NCBI RefSeq assembly: GCF_002884495.1
Contig: NZ_KZ614145.1
Location: 2,928,423-2,992,422 of the forward strand
DNA length: 64,000 bases
DNA from: Rummeliibacillus pycnus
GTDB lineage: Bacteria; Bacillota; Bacilli; Bacillales_A; Planococcaceae
Direction of reading: 5' to 3'
This document shows positions 54,195 to 62,354 of the stretch, one piece after another. Each line of letters begins with the position of its first letter. Position 1 is the stretch's first letter. The position numbers and the translations under genes are program-made. Below the pieces are notes generated by a model, which was not told where the DNA came from, made no database searches, and saw only the letters and a list, made by a program, of their open reading frames with translations.

Positions 54195-55151
54195 ATGAAC
54201 AAGATAAATAAGTTCAAACAGAAAGGATTCGGCAAGATCATTTTAGCAATTGGAATTCCCCTCATATGTGTGGTAGCAGTAATAGCTTTCTATGTAGTAG
54301 ATAAAGGTAATAGCTACGTCGCGAAAATCGGTGATGTGAAAATCTCACAAGAAGATTTAAATAAAACTTTAAATAAGCAATATGGTACAACGGTTCTTGA
54401 CACCTTAATATCAGATAAAGTGATAGAGTTAGAAGCTAAAAAACAGAACGTAACGGTTTCTAAAAAGGCAATCCAATCTCAGCTTGATACATTAGCTTCA
54501 CAATATGGCAGTGAAGAAGCTCTTGAATCAGCACTTTCCTCCAATAACATGACAGTAAGCGATGCGAAAAATAGTATTAAAACCTATTTGCTAACAAAAA
54601 AATTAATTGAACCCTCTCTGAAAATTACCGATGCAGAATTAAAATCGTATTTTAAAGAAAACAAGGATACCTATAATCAAGCAGCTCAAGTTAAAGCAAG
54701 CCATATCCTAGTGAACAATAAGAAAACAGCTAAAACAGTCTTAGCCAAATTAAACAATGGAGAGGATTGGAATAAATTAGCTAAGGAATATTCGCAAGAT
54801 TCAAGCAATGCAACAGATGGAGGAAATTTGGGATACTTTACGAAATCTGATATGGATGAAAACTTTGCAAATGCAGCTTTTTCATTAAAAGTTGGCGAAA
54901 TCAGTGGCATTGTTAAATCATCTTATGGCTATCACATTATTAAAGTTACCGGGAAAAAGTCGGCACAAGAAGCTATGTATGCAGATGTTAAGGATCAAGT
55001 GAAAGAAGCCGTTGTAGAACAGAAGATGAACGAAAACTATAGTACATGGTTATCATCACTCTATAAAAAATACAAAATTGAAAACAAATTAAGTGATACC
55101 AATAGTAGCTCTACATCAAAATCTTCTAAAACTAGTACAAGTAAAAGTTAA
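54195..55151 (+). CDS. PrsA-like foldase, parvulin-type peptidyl-prolyl isomerase
   Basis: A 318-residue extracytoplasmic folding catalyst. One N-terminal membrane helix (about 14-35), a SurA-N-like helical chaperone part, and a parvulin domain (about 160-255) with VKASHILVNNKKTAK, EYSQDSSNATDGGNLGYF and SYGYHIIKVTGK. A Ser/Thr/Lys tail ends the protein. Unlike classical PrsA it has no lipobox (the Cys in PLICVV lacks a small residue before it), so it is probably held by its helix. ATG 54195 after GGAAGGAAGA. Confidence 0.9.
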   Translation: MNKINKFKQKGFGKIILAIGIPLICVVAVIAFYVVDKGNSYVAKIGDVKISQEDLNKTLNKQYGTTVLDTLISDKVIELEAKKQNVTVSKKAIQSQLDTLASQYGSEEALESALSSNNMTVSDAKNSIKTYLLTKKLIEPSLKITDAELKSYFKENKDTYNQAAQVKASHILVNNKKTAKTVLAKLNNGEDWNKLAKEYSQDSSNATDGGNLGYFTKSDMDENFANAAFSLKVGEISGIVKSSYGYHIIKVTGKKSAQEAMYADVKDQVKEAVVEQKMNENYSTWLSSLYKKYKIENKLSDTNSSSTSKSSKTSTSKS

Positions 55152-55154
55152 CAA

Positions 55155-55419
55155 CTTTCTGGTTCATTCAAAGTTAGTTCAGAAAAATAACCAATCTCCA
55201 AGCCCACAACAGGATGAGCAAATGGGACCTGGTGGTGGCGAATTTGACCAAAATAATTCAGTACAAAATATAGGACAAAAGGATCCATCAAAACAAGCAA
55301 CTTATGAAAACACTAAATCGTCTAGTATTATGAATTTAATTGCTGTTTGCATATTAATCATAACGATTATTTTAGTTTTCTGGTTTAAACGAAGAGGATA
55401 TAAAAGAAATATAGTATAG
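55155..55419 (+). pseudogene. Remnant of a membrane-anchored surface protein
   Basis: An open frame after prsA encodes a Gln/Gly/Pro-rich linker (SPSPQQDEQMGPGGGEF), one membrane helix (LIAVCILIITIILVFWF) and a basic end (KRRGYKRNIV). This is the shape of a C-terminal membrane anchor of a surface protein. No start codon with ribosome binding site exists, and the frame runs back only into prsA, so the main part seems lost. No LPXTG is present. Confidence 0.5.
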
Positions 55420-55426
55420 GGTAAAG

Positions 55427-55548
55427 CACTGCCCGTATCTGTTTGACGATACGGGCAGTGAAAACCCACCCAATTTTACACTTACACATGGCAAAAGGCT
55501 ATTTTCGATCGACTAGCACATCGATGGGGATAGCCTTTTGTTGTTTTT
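55427..55548 (+). terminator. Two hairpins, the second a T-tailed terminator
   Basis: CACTGCCCGTATC is inverted after eight bases (about 55427-55460) with no T run. CAAAAGGCTA (55492-55501) pairs with TAGCCTTTTG (55531-55540) with an inner stem, followed by TTGTTTTT. The remaining gap to 55772 is AT-rich and holds no gene. Confidence 0.65.
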
Positions 55549-55728
55549 CAATGCATTTTACGTGTCGCTACCAACTTAAAAAGATTTGGTGCTATCCTTG
55601 GAAATAAATGTGCTTGTGGATTATGCAACTTTATTTTAAACCAAGTCATATTATTCACTTTTTTCTTTAAATTATTTTATGATTAAATTACGTTCTCGTT
55701 TTAAAAGAAAGTGATCCAAAATCAAGTG

Positions 55729-55743
55729 TTTTAATGTTAAAAT
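55729..55743. promoter_or_regulatory. Palindrome TTTTAA-TG-TTAAAA upstream of methyltransferase gene
   Basis: The 15 bases at 55729-55743 are the same as at 58824-58838 upstream of the SDR gene. The shared palindrome suggests one regulator, perhaps a MarR protein encoded nearby. Confidence 0.4.
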
Positions 55744-55772
55744 ATTTATCTCTATAAAAATGGGGGATTTCT

Positions 55773-56387
55773 ATGAATGATCAGCAATATGATCAGTTAC
55801 TACATATAAACACAATAGGAAATCAAAATGATTTTCCAATGTTAGCACATTATTATCCGTATGAGCCAACGCCTTATGATGTATTAGATTTATGTTTTGA
55901 TAAGATTGAGTTGGAAAAAGATGATTGTTTAATTGATTTTGGCTGTGGTAAGGGACGCGTACCTTTTTATGTGAATCATCGATTCCATATTGAAACGCTT
56001 GGTGTTGAAATGAATGAAGGATATGTAGAAGATGCTTTAAAAAATAAGATTGACTATTCAAAAGGTCATCAACTAGAAAATGCCCCTGTAAATTTTCTTT
56101 ATGGGAAAGCTGAACATTACAAAATAAAACCATCTGATAATATTTTCTTTTTCTTTAATCCTTTCTCTATCCAAATTTTTCGAAAAGTTATTTATAATAT
56201 ATTGAATTCACAACAAAAAAGTCCACGTAAGATATATATAATGTTGTATTATCCATCTTTTGAATATATTCAATTTTTACGAGATGAAACGCATTTTAAG
56301 GTTGTGAGAGATGTTCTAATACCGAATGTTACTACTTATAATATGCACGAACGGGTTATGATTTTTGAATCAAAGGAGGAGTTATAA
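55773..56387 (+). CDS. Class I SAM-dependent methyltransferase
   Basis: A 204-residue methyltransferase-like protein. SAM motif I LIDFGCGKGRVPFYV (about 51-65) and the acidic end of strand 2 (LGVEMNEGY) are clear; FFFFNPFS resembles the NPPY-like active loop. Substrate unknown. ATG 55773 after GGGGGA. It ends one base before the next methyltransferase gene, so the two are co-translated. Confidence 0.8.
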   Translation: MNDQQYDQLLHINTIGNQNDFPMLAHYYPYEPTPYDVLDLCFDKIELEKDDCLIDFGCGKGRVPFYVNHRFHIETLGVEMNEGYVEDALKNKIDYSKGHQLENAPVNFLYGKAEHYKIKPSDNIFFFFNPFSIQIFRKVIYNILNSQQKSPRKIYIMLYYPSFEYIQFLRDETHFKVVRDVLIPNVTTYNMHERVMIFESKEEL

Positions 56388-56990
56388 ATGACAAATTCAT
56401 GGAATGAGCGCTTTAATACAGAAGAATATATGTATGGTGAAAAACCAAATGCATTTATTGAGAAATTTTCTTCACAGCTAGGTGGATTAAAAAATGTAGC
56501 AGCATTTGCTGAGGGAGAAGGTCGGAATGCTGTTTTTTTAGCAACATTAGGACATGAAGTAACAGCTTTTGATTATGCAGAAAGTGGATTACGCAAAACG
56601 AAACAATTAGCAAAGAAAAATCATGTAGAAGTGAATACTGTTCAGGTAGATTTGTTAGAAGGAGATATCCCTGCAGAACAATTTGATGGAGCTATTATGG
56701 TATTTGGACATTTTCCAAAAGAAAAACAATCACTTGTGTTCAACAAAATTGTAAACTCAGTTAAACCAGGTGGTAAGATCATGATGGAAGTATATTCAGA
56801 AGATCAACTAGATTATCAAACTGGAGGTCCCAAAAACTTAGAAATGCTCTATAAACCCCAGGATCTTTTAGATTGGTGTGAAGGAAGGAAAATTCTACAT
56901 TTTTTTGTAGGTGAACAGACAAGACATGAAGGAAAACTGCATAAAGGACTTGCACATGTGATACAACTGATTGTTGAAAAAAATAACTAA
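56388..56990 (+). CDS. Class I SAM-dependent methyltransferase, TehB-like
   Basis: A 200-residue protein starting WNERFNTEEYMYGEKPNAF, typical of the TehB/thiopurine-methyltransferase-like group. Motif I is AAFAEGEGRNAVFLA and the acidic strand 2 end is TAFDYAESGL. Substrates of the group include thiol, selenium and tellurium compounds. It follows another methyltransferase with no gap, with GGAGGAG at the end of that gene, and ends at a terminator. Confidence 0.85.
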   Translation: MTNSWNERFNTEEYMYGEKPNAFIEKFSSQLGGLKNVAAFAEGEGRNAVFLATLGHEVTAFDYAESGLRKTKQLAKKNHVEVNTVQVDLLEGDIPAEQFDGAIMVFGHFPKEKQSLVFNKIVNSVKPGGKIMMEVYSEDQLDYQTGGPKNLEMLYKPQDLLDWCEGRKILHFFVGEQTRHEGKLHKGLAHVIQLIVEKNN

Positions 56991-56992
56991 AC

Positions 56993-57021
56993 GGCAACTC
57001 TTTATGGAGTTGTCTTTTTTT
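56993..57021 (+). terminator. Terminator of the methyltransferase pair
   Basis: GGCAACTC (56993-57000) pairs with GAGTTGTC (57007-57014), followed by seven Ts. Confidence 0.88.
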
Positions 57022-57113
57022 ATGACATTTATTGAGAAATTAAAACTACAATTCCTACGAATTTACTTGAAATTAAGTGCAGATTTTGATATGATGAGAA
57101 AGTTCATTTAATT

Positions 57114-57130
57114 AGTTATCATTGTTAACT
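57114..57130 (+). promoter_or_regulatory. Likely MarR operator
   Basis: AGTTA-TCATTGT-TAACT is a 17-base palindrome ending 14 bases before the MarR start codon. Size and AT content fit MarR autoregulatory operators. Confidence 0.5.
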
Positions 57131-57144
57131 ATTTAGGAGGGAAT

Positions 57145-57567
57145 ATGTTTACATTTAGAAGCTTATTTTATCAATTGATTTTAACGTATAGACCATTTGA
57201 AACGAGATTGAATGAGAGGTTAGCAAAGCACGATTTGCATCGGACAGAGTGGTCAATCTTATATTATTTAGTTACATCTGAGTCCATGACATTAGTAGAA
57301 ATGGCAAGATTGTTAAGTGTAGAAAAGCCAAATATTACAAGGACTATGAAGAGTTTAGTAGAGAGAGGTTATATAGAGACTAAAACAGGTAAAGACAAAC
57401 GTGAAAAACATATGATCGTCACAGCTAAAGGCATAGAGATTTATAACCAAATCCGAATTACTGTTGATGAATTCGAACAACAAATGTTAGTTGGGATACC
57501 AGAGGAAGAACAATTAGCATTTATTCATACGATGCAAAAAATCAGAGAGAATTTATTAAAAAAATAG
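57145..57567 (+). CDS. MarR family transcriptional regulator
   Basis: A 140-residue winged-helix regulator: LHRTEWSILYYLV, TLVEMARLLSVEKPNITRTM (recognition helix), LVERGYIETKTGKDKREKHMIVTAKG (wing, in part). It ends 11 bases before an MFS transporter gene, so it probably controls that transporter and itself. ATG 57145 after TAGGAGGG. Effector unknown. Confidence 0.9.
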   Translation: MFTFRSLFYQLILTYRPFETRLNERLAKHDLHRTEWSILYYLVTSESMTLVEMARLLSVEKPNITRTMKSLVERGYIETKTGKDKREKHMIVTAKGIEIYNQIRITVDEFEQQMLVGIPEEEQLAFIHTMQKIRENLLKK

Positions 57568-57578
57568 GGGGATTTTGA

Positions 57579-58772
57579 ATGAGTCATGCGAAAGAGAAAT
57601 TATGGTCAAAAGACTTTGTTATTATGTCGATCATAAACTTTCTCATTTTGGTTATTTTTTATTTATTAATGGTAACAATTGCTTCCTTTGCAGTGAAGGA
57701 ATACCATGCTTCAACGAGTCAGGCAGGACTAGTTACAGGGATTTATATTATTGGTACTTTAATTGGACGCCTTGGAACAGGAAGGGTTATTGACCAATTT
57801 GGACGCAAACGAGTACTTATTATTGGATTAATATTATTCGTGATTACGATGTCACTTTACTTCATTCATGCAGGGATTACGGTATTACTTTTATGTCGCT
57901 TTGTACATGGTTTTTCTGTAGGTATTGCATCAACTGCAACAGGTACAATTGTAGCACAAATCTTACCTCAATCTCGCAAAGGTGAAGGGATTGGTTATTA
58001 TAGTATGAGTGCGACTCTTGGTACAGCAATTGGCCCATTTATCGGTATTTTGATGAGTCAGCATACAACATATAATGTCATATTCTCACTTTGTATGTTA
58101 TTAGGTGTTATTTGTTTAGCAATATCTTTTATAGCGAAAGTACCACCAGTACTGAAAGCACCAGAATCAAAAGAAGTACAAAAAGGTTTCAGTATTTCTC
58201 AATACTTAGAACCAAAGGCGATCCCCATTGCCATTATTACTATTTTTATAGCTTTTGGTTACGCAGGAATCCTTTCATTTATTAACTTTTTTGCTAAAGA
58301 ACGAGATTTAGTAGCAGCATCAAGCTTCTTCTTCTTTGTTTATGCTGTAGCTATTTTAGTAACTCGTCCATTTACTGGACGATTAATGGATACGAAAGGT
58401 GCGAACTTTGTCATGTATCCAGGTTTTGTCCTATTTGCACTGGGTTTACTATTATTAAGTACGGCACATAGTAGTGTAATCTTGTTACTATCAGGTGCGA
58501 TGATTGGTGCAGGATATGGTAATCTGTCATCTACTGCACAAGCTATTGCAGTAAAACTTACGCCCCCACATCGTATGGGCCTGGCTACTTCAACTTATTT
58601 CATCGCATTGGACGGAGGACTTGGTGTAGGGCCTTATTTACTAGGCTATCTAATTCCGCTATTAGGTTATGGAAAGTTATATGTATCATTAGGAATTTTC
58701 ATCTTTGTTACAATTGGGTTTTATCTTGTATTACATGGACGAAAAGATCATTTGATTTTAGAAAAAATATAG
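57579..58772 (+). CDS. MFS transporter
   Basis: A 397-residue major facilitator with 12 membrane helices. The loop 2-3 motif GTLIGRLGTGRVIDQFGRKRVL and the motif C-like GTAIGPFIGILM in helix 5 point to the drug/H+ antiporter-1 group; specificity cannot be read. Probably a small-molecule efflux pump controlled by the MarR gene in front, 11 bases away. ATG 57579 after GGGGGA. Confidence 0.88.
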   Translation: MSHAKEKLWSKDFVIMSIINFLILVIFYLLMVTIASFAVKEYHASTSQAGLVTGIYIIGTLIGRLGTGRVIDQFGRKRVLIIGLILFVITMSLYFIHAGITVLLLCRFVHGFSVGIASTATGTIVAQILPQSRKGEGIGYYSMSATLGTAIGPFIGILMSQHTTYNVIFSLCMLLGVICLAISFIAKVPPVLKAPESKEVQKGFSISQYLEPKAIPIAIITIFIAFGYAGILSFINFFAKERDLVAASSFFFFVYAVAILVTRPFTGRLMDTKGANFVMYPGFVLFALGLLLLSTAHSSVILLLSGAMIGAGYGNLSSTAQAIAVKLTPPHRMGLATSTYFIALDGGLGVGPYLLGYLIPLLGYGKLYVSLGIFIFVTIGFYLVLHGRKDHLILEKI

Positions 58773-58820
58773 CATAAATTTACAAGCTTTTTTATAGGAT
58801 GCAATATATTTTATTATTAA

Positions 58821-58840
58821 ATATTTTAATGTTAAAATAT
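58821..58840. promoter_or_regulatory. Nine-base-arm palindrome upstream of the SDR gene
   Basis: ATATTTTAA-TG-TTAAAATAT is a perfect palindrome 30 bases upstream of the SDR start. It shares 15 bases with the site at 55729. Likely an operator. Confidence 0.5.
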
Positions 58841-58869
58841 ATTTATTCTAATAAAAGGAGTTGTAAACA

Positions 58870-59625
58870 ATGGGGAAATTAGACGGTAAAGTCGCAATTA
58901 TCACAGGTGGTGCAGGTGGTATTGGTAGTGGTATGGCAAAAGCAATGGTGAAAGAAGGGGCCATTGTTACAATCGTTGACTTAAACGAAGAAACAGGGAA
59001 AGCGATGGAAAAAGAATTACAACAATTCTCACCACAGTCCATGTTCCTTCAAGCAAATTTAATGGATCGAGATAATCTTCCAAATATCATTAAAACTGTT
59101 GTCGAAAAATATGGTAAACTAGATATCTTAGTGAATAATGCACATGCTTCAAAACAAAAAACAATTGAAGAAACAACTCAAGCTGATCTTGATTTATCAT
59201 TTGGTACAGGATTCTACCCAACATTTTATTTGATGCAAGCTGCACTACCGTATTTAAAAGAAACAAAAGGTAATATTATTAACTTTGCATCAGGTGCAGG
59301 TCTCAACGGACATGAAACACAAGGTGCTTATGCTGCTGCAAAAGAAGCAATTCGTGGTATTTCTCGTGTAGCGGCTAATGAATGGGGACGTTTTGGTATC
59401 AATGTAAACTTAATCAGCCCTATTGCAAACTCTCCAGGTGTACAAGCATGGGCTAAAGCACAGCCTGAATACTATGAAGCTGTAAGAAGCAAAATTCCAT
59501 TGGGGCGTTTTGGTGATGTTGAGGAAGATATCGGCCGTGTTGCGGTATTCTTAGCTTCAGAAGACTCACAGTATATCACTGGTCAAACAATTATGGTTGA
59601 TGGTGGTTCCATTATGCTTCGATAG
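58870..59625 (+). CDS. SDR family oxidoreductase
   Basis: A 251-residue short-chain dehydrogenase/reductase. Cofactor motif TGGAGGIGSGMA near the start, D60-type NAD(H) contacts, NNAH (variant NNAG), catalytic Ser in INFASGAG and the YAAAK pair. The end, ITGQTIMVDGGS, is typical. Substrate unknown. ATG 58870 after AAAAGGAG. The MarR gene at 59651 follows by 25 bases. Confidence 0.92.
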   Translation: MGKLDGKVAIITGGAGGIGSGMAKAMVKEGAIVTIVDLNEETGKAMEKELQQFSPQSMFLQANLMDRDNLPNIIKTVVEKYGKLDILVNNAHASKQKTIEETTQADLDLSFGTGFYPTFYLMQAALPYLKETKGNIINFASGAGLNGHETQGAYAAAKEAIRGISRVAANEWGRFGINVNLISPIANSPGVQAWAKAQPEYYEAVRSKIPLGRFGDVEEDIGRVAVFLASEDSQYITGQTIMVDGGSIMLR

Positions 59626-59650
59626 TAGTTGCAGGAGTTAGGAGGACATT

Positions 59651-60082
59651 TTGAAAGAAACGAATATTTTTCAACTTATACATGCAAATGAATTAGTGAA
59701 CAATGCCAATATCATTCGATTTTCACAACGCATTGAAAACTATATAGGGATATCACCTATTTTAGTGCTCAATGAGCTTAAACTAAGAGGCGCTCAGAGG
59801 CAAACGGTTCTAGCAGAGAATTTAGGTTATACACCAGGGGCAATGACCAATATCGCTTCAAAATTGGTGAAAGAAGGGTACGCAGAACGCCAATATAATG
59901 CTGATGATCGCAGAAATGTACTGTTAGCTATCACCAACCTAGGGTTAAAAGCATTAGAAGAAGCTCAACGTGTTGGAAGTCAGATACAAGTAGAACTATT
60001 CAGTGTGTTGAGTGAGGAAGAAATTGAACAATATCTGTCCATCCAGCAAAAGTTATTATTAACGGTCAGCAAGAATCCATAA
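59651..60082 (+). CDS. MarR family transcriptional regulator
   Basis: A 143-residue MarR-type regulator with recognition helix GYTPGAMTNIASKLVKEGY and wing NADDRRNVLLAITNLG. TTG start at 59651, six bases after TAGGAGG. Likely controls the SDR gene in front of it, perhaps through the palindrome at 58821-58840. The two probably share a transcript ending in the hairpin at 60085. Confidence 0.88.
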   Translation: MKETNIFQLIHANELVNNANIIRFSQRIENYIGISPILVLNELKLRGAQRQTVLAENLGYTPGAMTNIASKLVKEGYAERQYNADDRRNVLLAITNLGLKALEEAQRVGSQIQVELFSVLSEEEIEQYLSIQQKLLLTVSKNP

Positions 60083-60084
60083 GA

Positions 60085-60122
60085 AAAAGCTTAGTTCTTA
60101 TCGTAAGAACTAAGCTTTTCCT
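60085..60122. terminator. Bidirectional terminator between MarR and photolyase genes
   Basis: A 16-base perfect repeat (60085-60100 with 60104-60119) and a three-base loop, with A and T runs on both sides. Its right arm covers the last codons of the photolyase gene. Confidence 0.88.
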
Positions 60123-61540
60123 TTTATCTGGTTATATGCATCCAGAGCACGTTTACGAGCAGCATTATGATCTACTATTGGGAAAGGATAGTTTTTCCCA
60201 AGTTCAACCGCAGCGTTAGCTAAGATCTGGTTAGGTGCTTTCCATGGGCAATGAATATATTTATTCGGTAGATTTTTAAGTTCAGGTACCCATTTACGCA
60301 CATAGCTGCCATCAGGGTCAAATCGTTGTCCTTGTGCGATGGGATTAAAAATTCGAAAGTATGGAGCTGCATCAATACCACAGCCTGTTGTCCACTGCCA
60401 GCCCAGGGCGTTGTTGGCAACATCATAGTCAACTAGGGTGTTTTCAAGCCAATTGGATCCTTTTGTCCATGGAATCAGAAGATGTTTTACTAAAAAAGAT
60501 GCGACAATCATACGTACACGATTATGTATATAGCCTGTATTCCACAGCTCACGCATTCCAGCATCTACAAGTGGATATCCTGTTTTACCGCGAGTCCAAA
60601 GCTGGAATGCATCTTCATCATCAATCCAAGGGAAACTGTCAAAATTTCTACGTAATGGTTTTTTAATTAAATCGGGGAAATGGATCAGTTGATCATAAGC
60701 AAAATCTCTCCATATGAGTTGCCTAGCAAATTCATCCATTGATGAATTCAATCTATTTTCATTTCCAATATTATTGTATAAAGAATGCCAAATTGCTTTA
60801 ATGCTAATGTTACCCCATGCTAAGTAAGGAGAAATACGTGCAGTTGCAGAGGCACTTGGATAATCTCGTCCATGATTATATTCTTCCAATATATTTTCCA
60901 AAAAATAATGCCACCTTTTGATAGCATTTTGTTCACCAGGTTCCCAGATATCATTGAATTTATGGTGCCAGTTAGTAAAAGTTAGTAAATGCAATTCTTT
61001 AATCATAACAGAATTGATGTTACATTTGATGGGTTTCAATTTCGGAACAGGAAGTGGGAGTGCGACGATTTCGTGTATTGCCCTTTTCCAGTAAGAAGTG
61101 AAAATTTTGTAGGGTTGATGCTGTTTGTTCAATATATGTCCTGATGGATATAACAAATTATCATTGAATGTAGCCACTTCAACATTCAATGATAATAGAA
61201 GTTCATTTATATTCGCTTTTGGTTGAAACATTGGATCAGCACATTCATTATAAAATACGGCATCTGCTTTTACTTCATGAATAAGCTTTTTTAACTCTGA
61301 TTCGATTGATCCTTTACGAATGATCAGCGGAATATCATACTTAGCAAGTTCTTGCTTTAATGAAAGTAATGAGTGATGTAGCCACCAATTCGATGCTGTA
61401 CTCTTTGTGTGTTCATGACGTTCACTATTATTGGGCCAAATAAAAACGGGGAGTATTAGACCTTGTTCAGCAGCATTAAATAACGCTTCATGATCATGTA
61501 AACGTAAATCTCTTCTAAACCATACAATTATTTTCTTCAT
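60110..61540 (-). CDS. phrB: Deoxyribodipyrimidine photolyase
   Basis: Light-driven repair of UV pyrimidine dimers using FADH-. The 476-residue protein starts MKKIIVWFRRDLRLHD and has an N-terminal antenna-binding domain. The FAD domain follows with GRDYPSASATARISPYLAWGN, WRDFAY, RGKTGYPLVDAGMREL, NRVRMIVASFL and DYDVANNALGWQW (each short part seen). The Trp electron chain region is intact. The frame extends to 61588, but ATG 61540 follows AAGGAAGGA. Confidence 0.95.
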   Translation of the reverse strand: MKKIIVWFRRDLRLHDHEALFNAAEQGLILPVFIWPNNSERHEHTKSTASNWWLHHSLLSLKQELAKYDIPLIIRKGSIESELKKLIHEVKADAVFYNECADPMFQPKANINELLLSLNVEVATFNDNLLYPSGHILNKQHQPYKIFTSYWKRAIHEIVALPLPVPKLKPIKCNINSVMIKELHLLTFTNWHHKFNDIWEPGEQNAIKRWHYFLENILEEYNHGRDYPSASATARISPYLAWGNISIKAIWHSLYNNIGNENRLNSSMDEFARQLIWRDFAYDQLIHFPDLIKKPLRRNFDSFPWIDDEDAFQLWTRGKTGYPLVDAGMRELWNTGYIHNRVRMIVASFLVKHLLIPWTKGSNWLENTLVDYDVANNALGWQWTTGCGIDAAPYFRIFNPIAQGQRFDPDGSYVRKWVPELKNLPNKYIHCPWKAPNQILANAAVELGKNYPFPIVDHNAARKRALDAYNQIKGKA

Positions 61541-61613
61541 GGTACATCCTTCCTTACAGATATCCAATAAATTTTTAAGTGTTATCATGTTTGAACAGAT
61601 TGAAATAAATGAA

Positions 61614-62234
61614 TCATGAAATCCCTAAGCCTTTCCAGAAAAAATCTACAATATGCTGAGCCATTTCCTCAATGGAAGAGAAAATAGCTTGTCCACTTGC
61701 ATCTCGGTAGTTACCCACGTTTAATAATGATAAAAATAGCTGTGTAACAAACTTACTATCATGGTGAGGAATTTCTCCTTTTTCCATAGCTTCCACTAAA
61801 ACATGTTGAATAGCTTCATGCATTTTTTCTTCAGATTGTTTCATCTGCTCTTGTTGCTCTTTAGACAGATTAATCTTGGCATCACGCATAAAATTATTTA
61901 GGTCAATATCCTCTGTAGCTGAAAGGTGAATTTTAATGAGTTGATATAAGCGTATTTTTAAAGGTTGTTCATTTGCTAATACTTTGGATATATTTTCACT
62001 AATACGAACCATCATTACAATCATGCAGTCCGTGTATAAATCTGCTTTTGTAGAATAGTAGTAGTAAATGGTTGCCTTCGTTACATTACAAGCTTTAGCT
62101 ACATCATCCATCGAGACAATTTTATAGCCATTCTGCAAGAATAATGTAGTTGCGGTTTCTAAAATAACTGACTTTGTAGGTTTTGTGGTTTGATCATGTC
62201 GAGGTCTTCCTAGATTTCTTGGTTTTTGTTGCAC
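61614..62234 (-). CDS. TetR/AcrR family transcriptional regulator
   Basis: A 206-residue repressor with helix-turn-helix SMDDVAKACNVTKATIYYYY (residues about 40-59) followed by STKADLY. GTG start at 62234 after AGGAG. It is divergent from an MMPL transporter gene and probably represses it; the 120 bases between the genes hold both promoters. The ligand is unknown. Confidence 0.9.
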   Translation of the reverse strand: MQQKPRNLGRPRHDQTTKPTKSVILETATTLFLQNGYKIVSMDDVAKACNVTKATIYYYYSTKADLYTDCMIVMMVRISENISKVLANEQPLKIRLYQLIKIHLSATEDIDLNNFMRDAKINLSKEQQEQMKQSEEKMHEAIQHVLVEAMEKGEIPHHDSKFVTQLFLSLLNVGNYRDASGQAIFSSIEEMAQHIVDFFWKGLGIS

Positions 62235-62292
62235 TTAAATCGCTCCTAAATCCGCCATTTTGTAAATACAGTATAACATATCAATAAAAAGC

Positions 62293-62322
62293 TTGAATAA
62301 TTAACTTACCAGTATATATAAT
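62293..62322 (+). promoter_or_regulatory. Predicted promoter of the MMPL gene
   Basis: TTGAAT (62293-62298) and TATAAT (62317-62322) are separated by 18 bases, 33 bases upstream of the ATG. The likely TetR operator could not be fixed precisely. Confidence 0.55.
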
Positions 62323-62354
62323 TAAATCAATGATGAAAGGAAGGTGTTTTTTGG

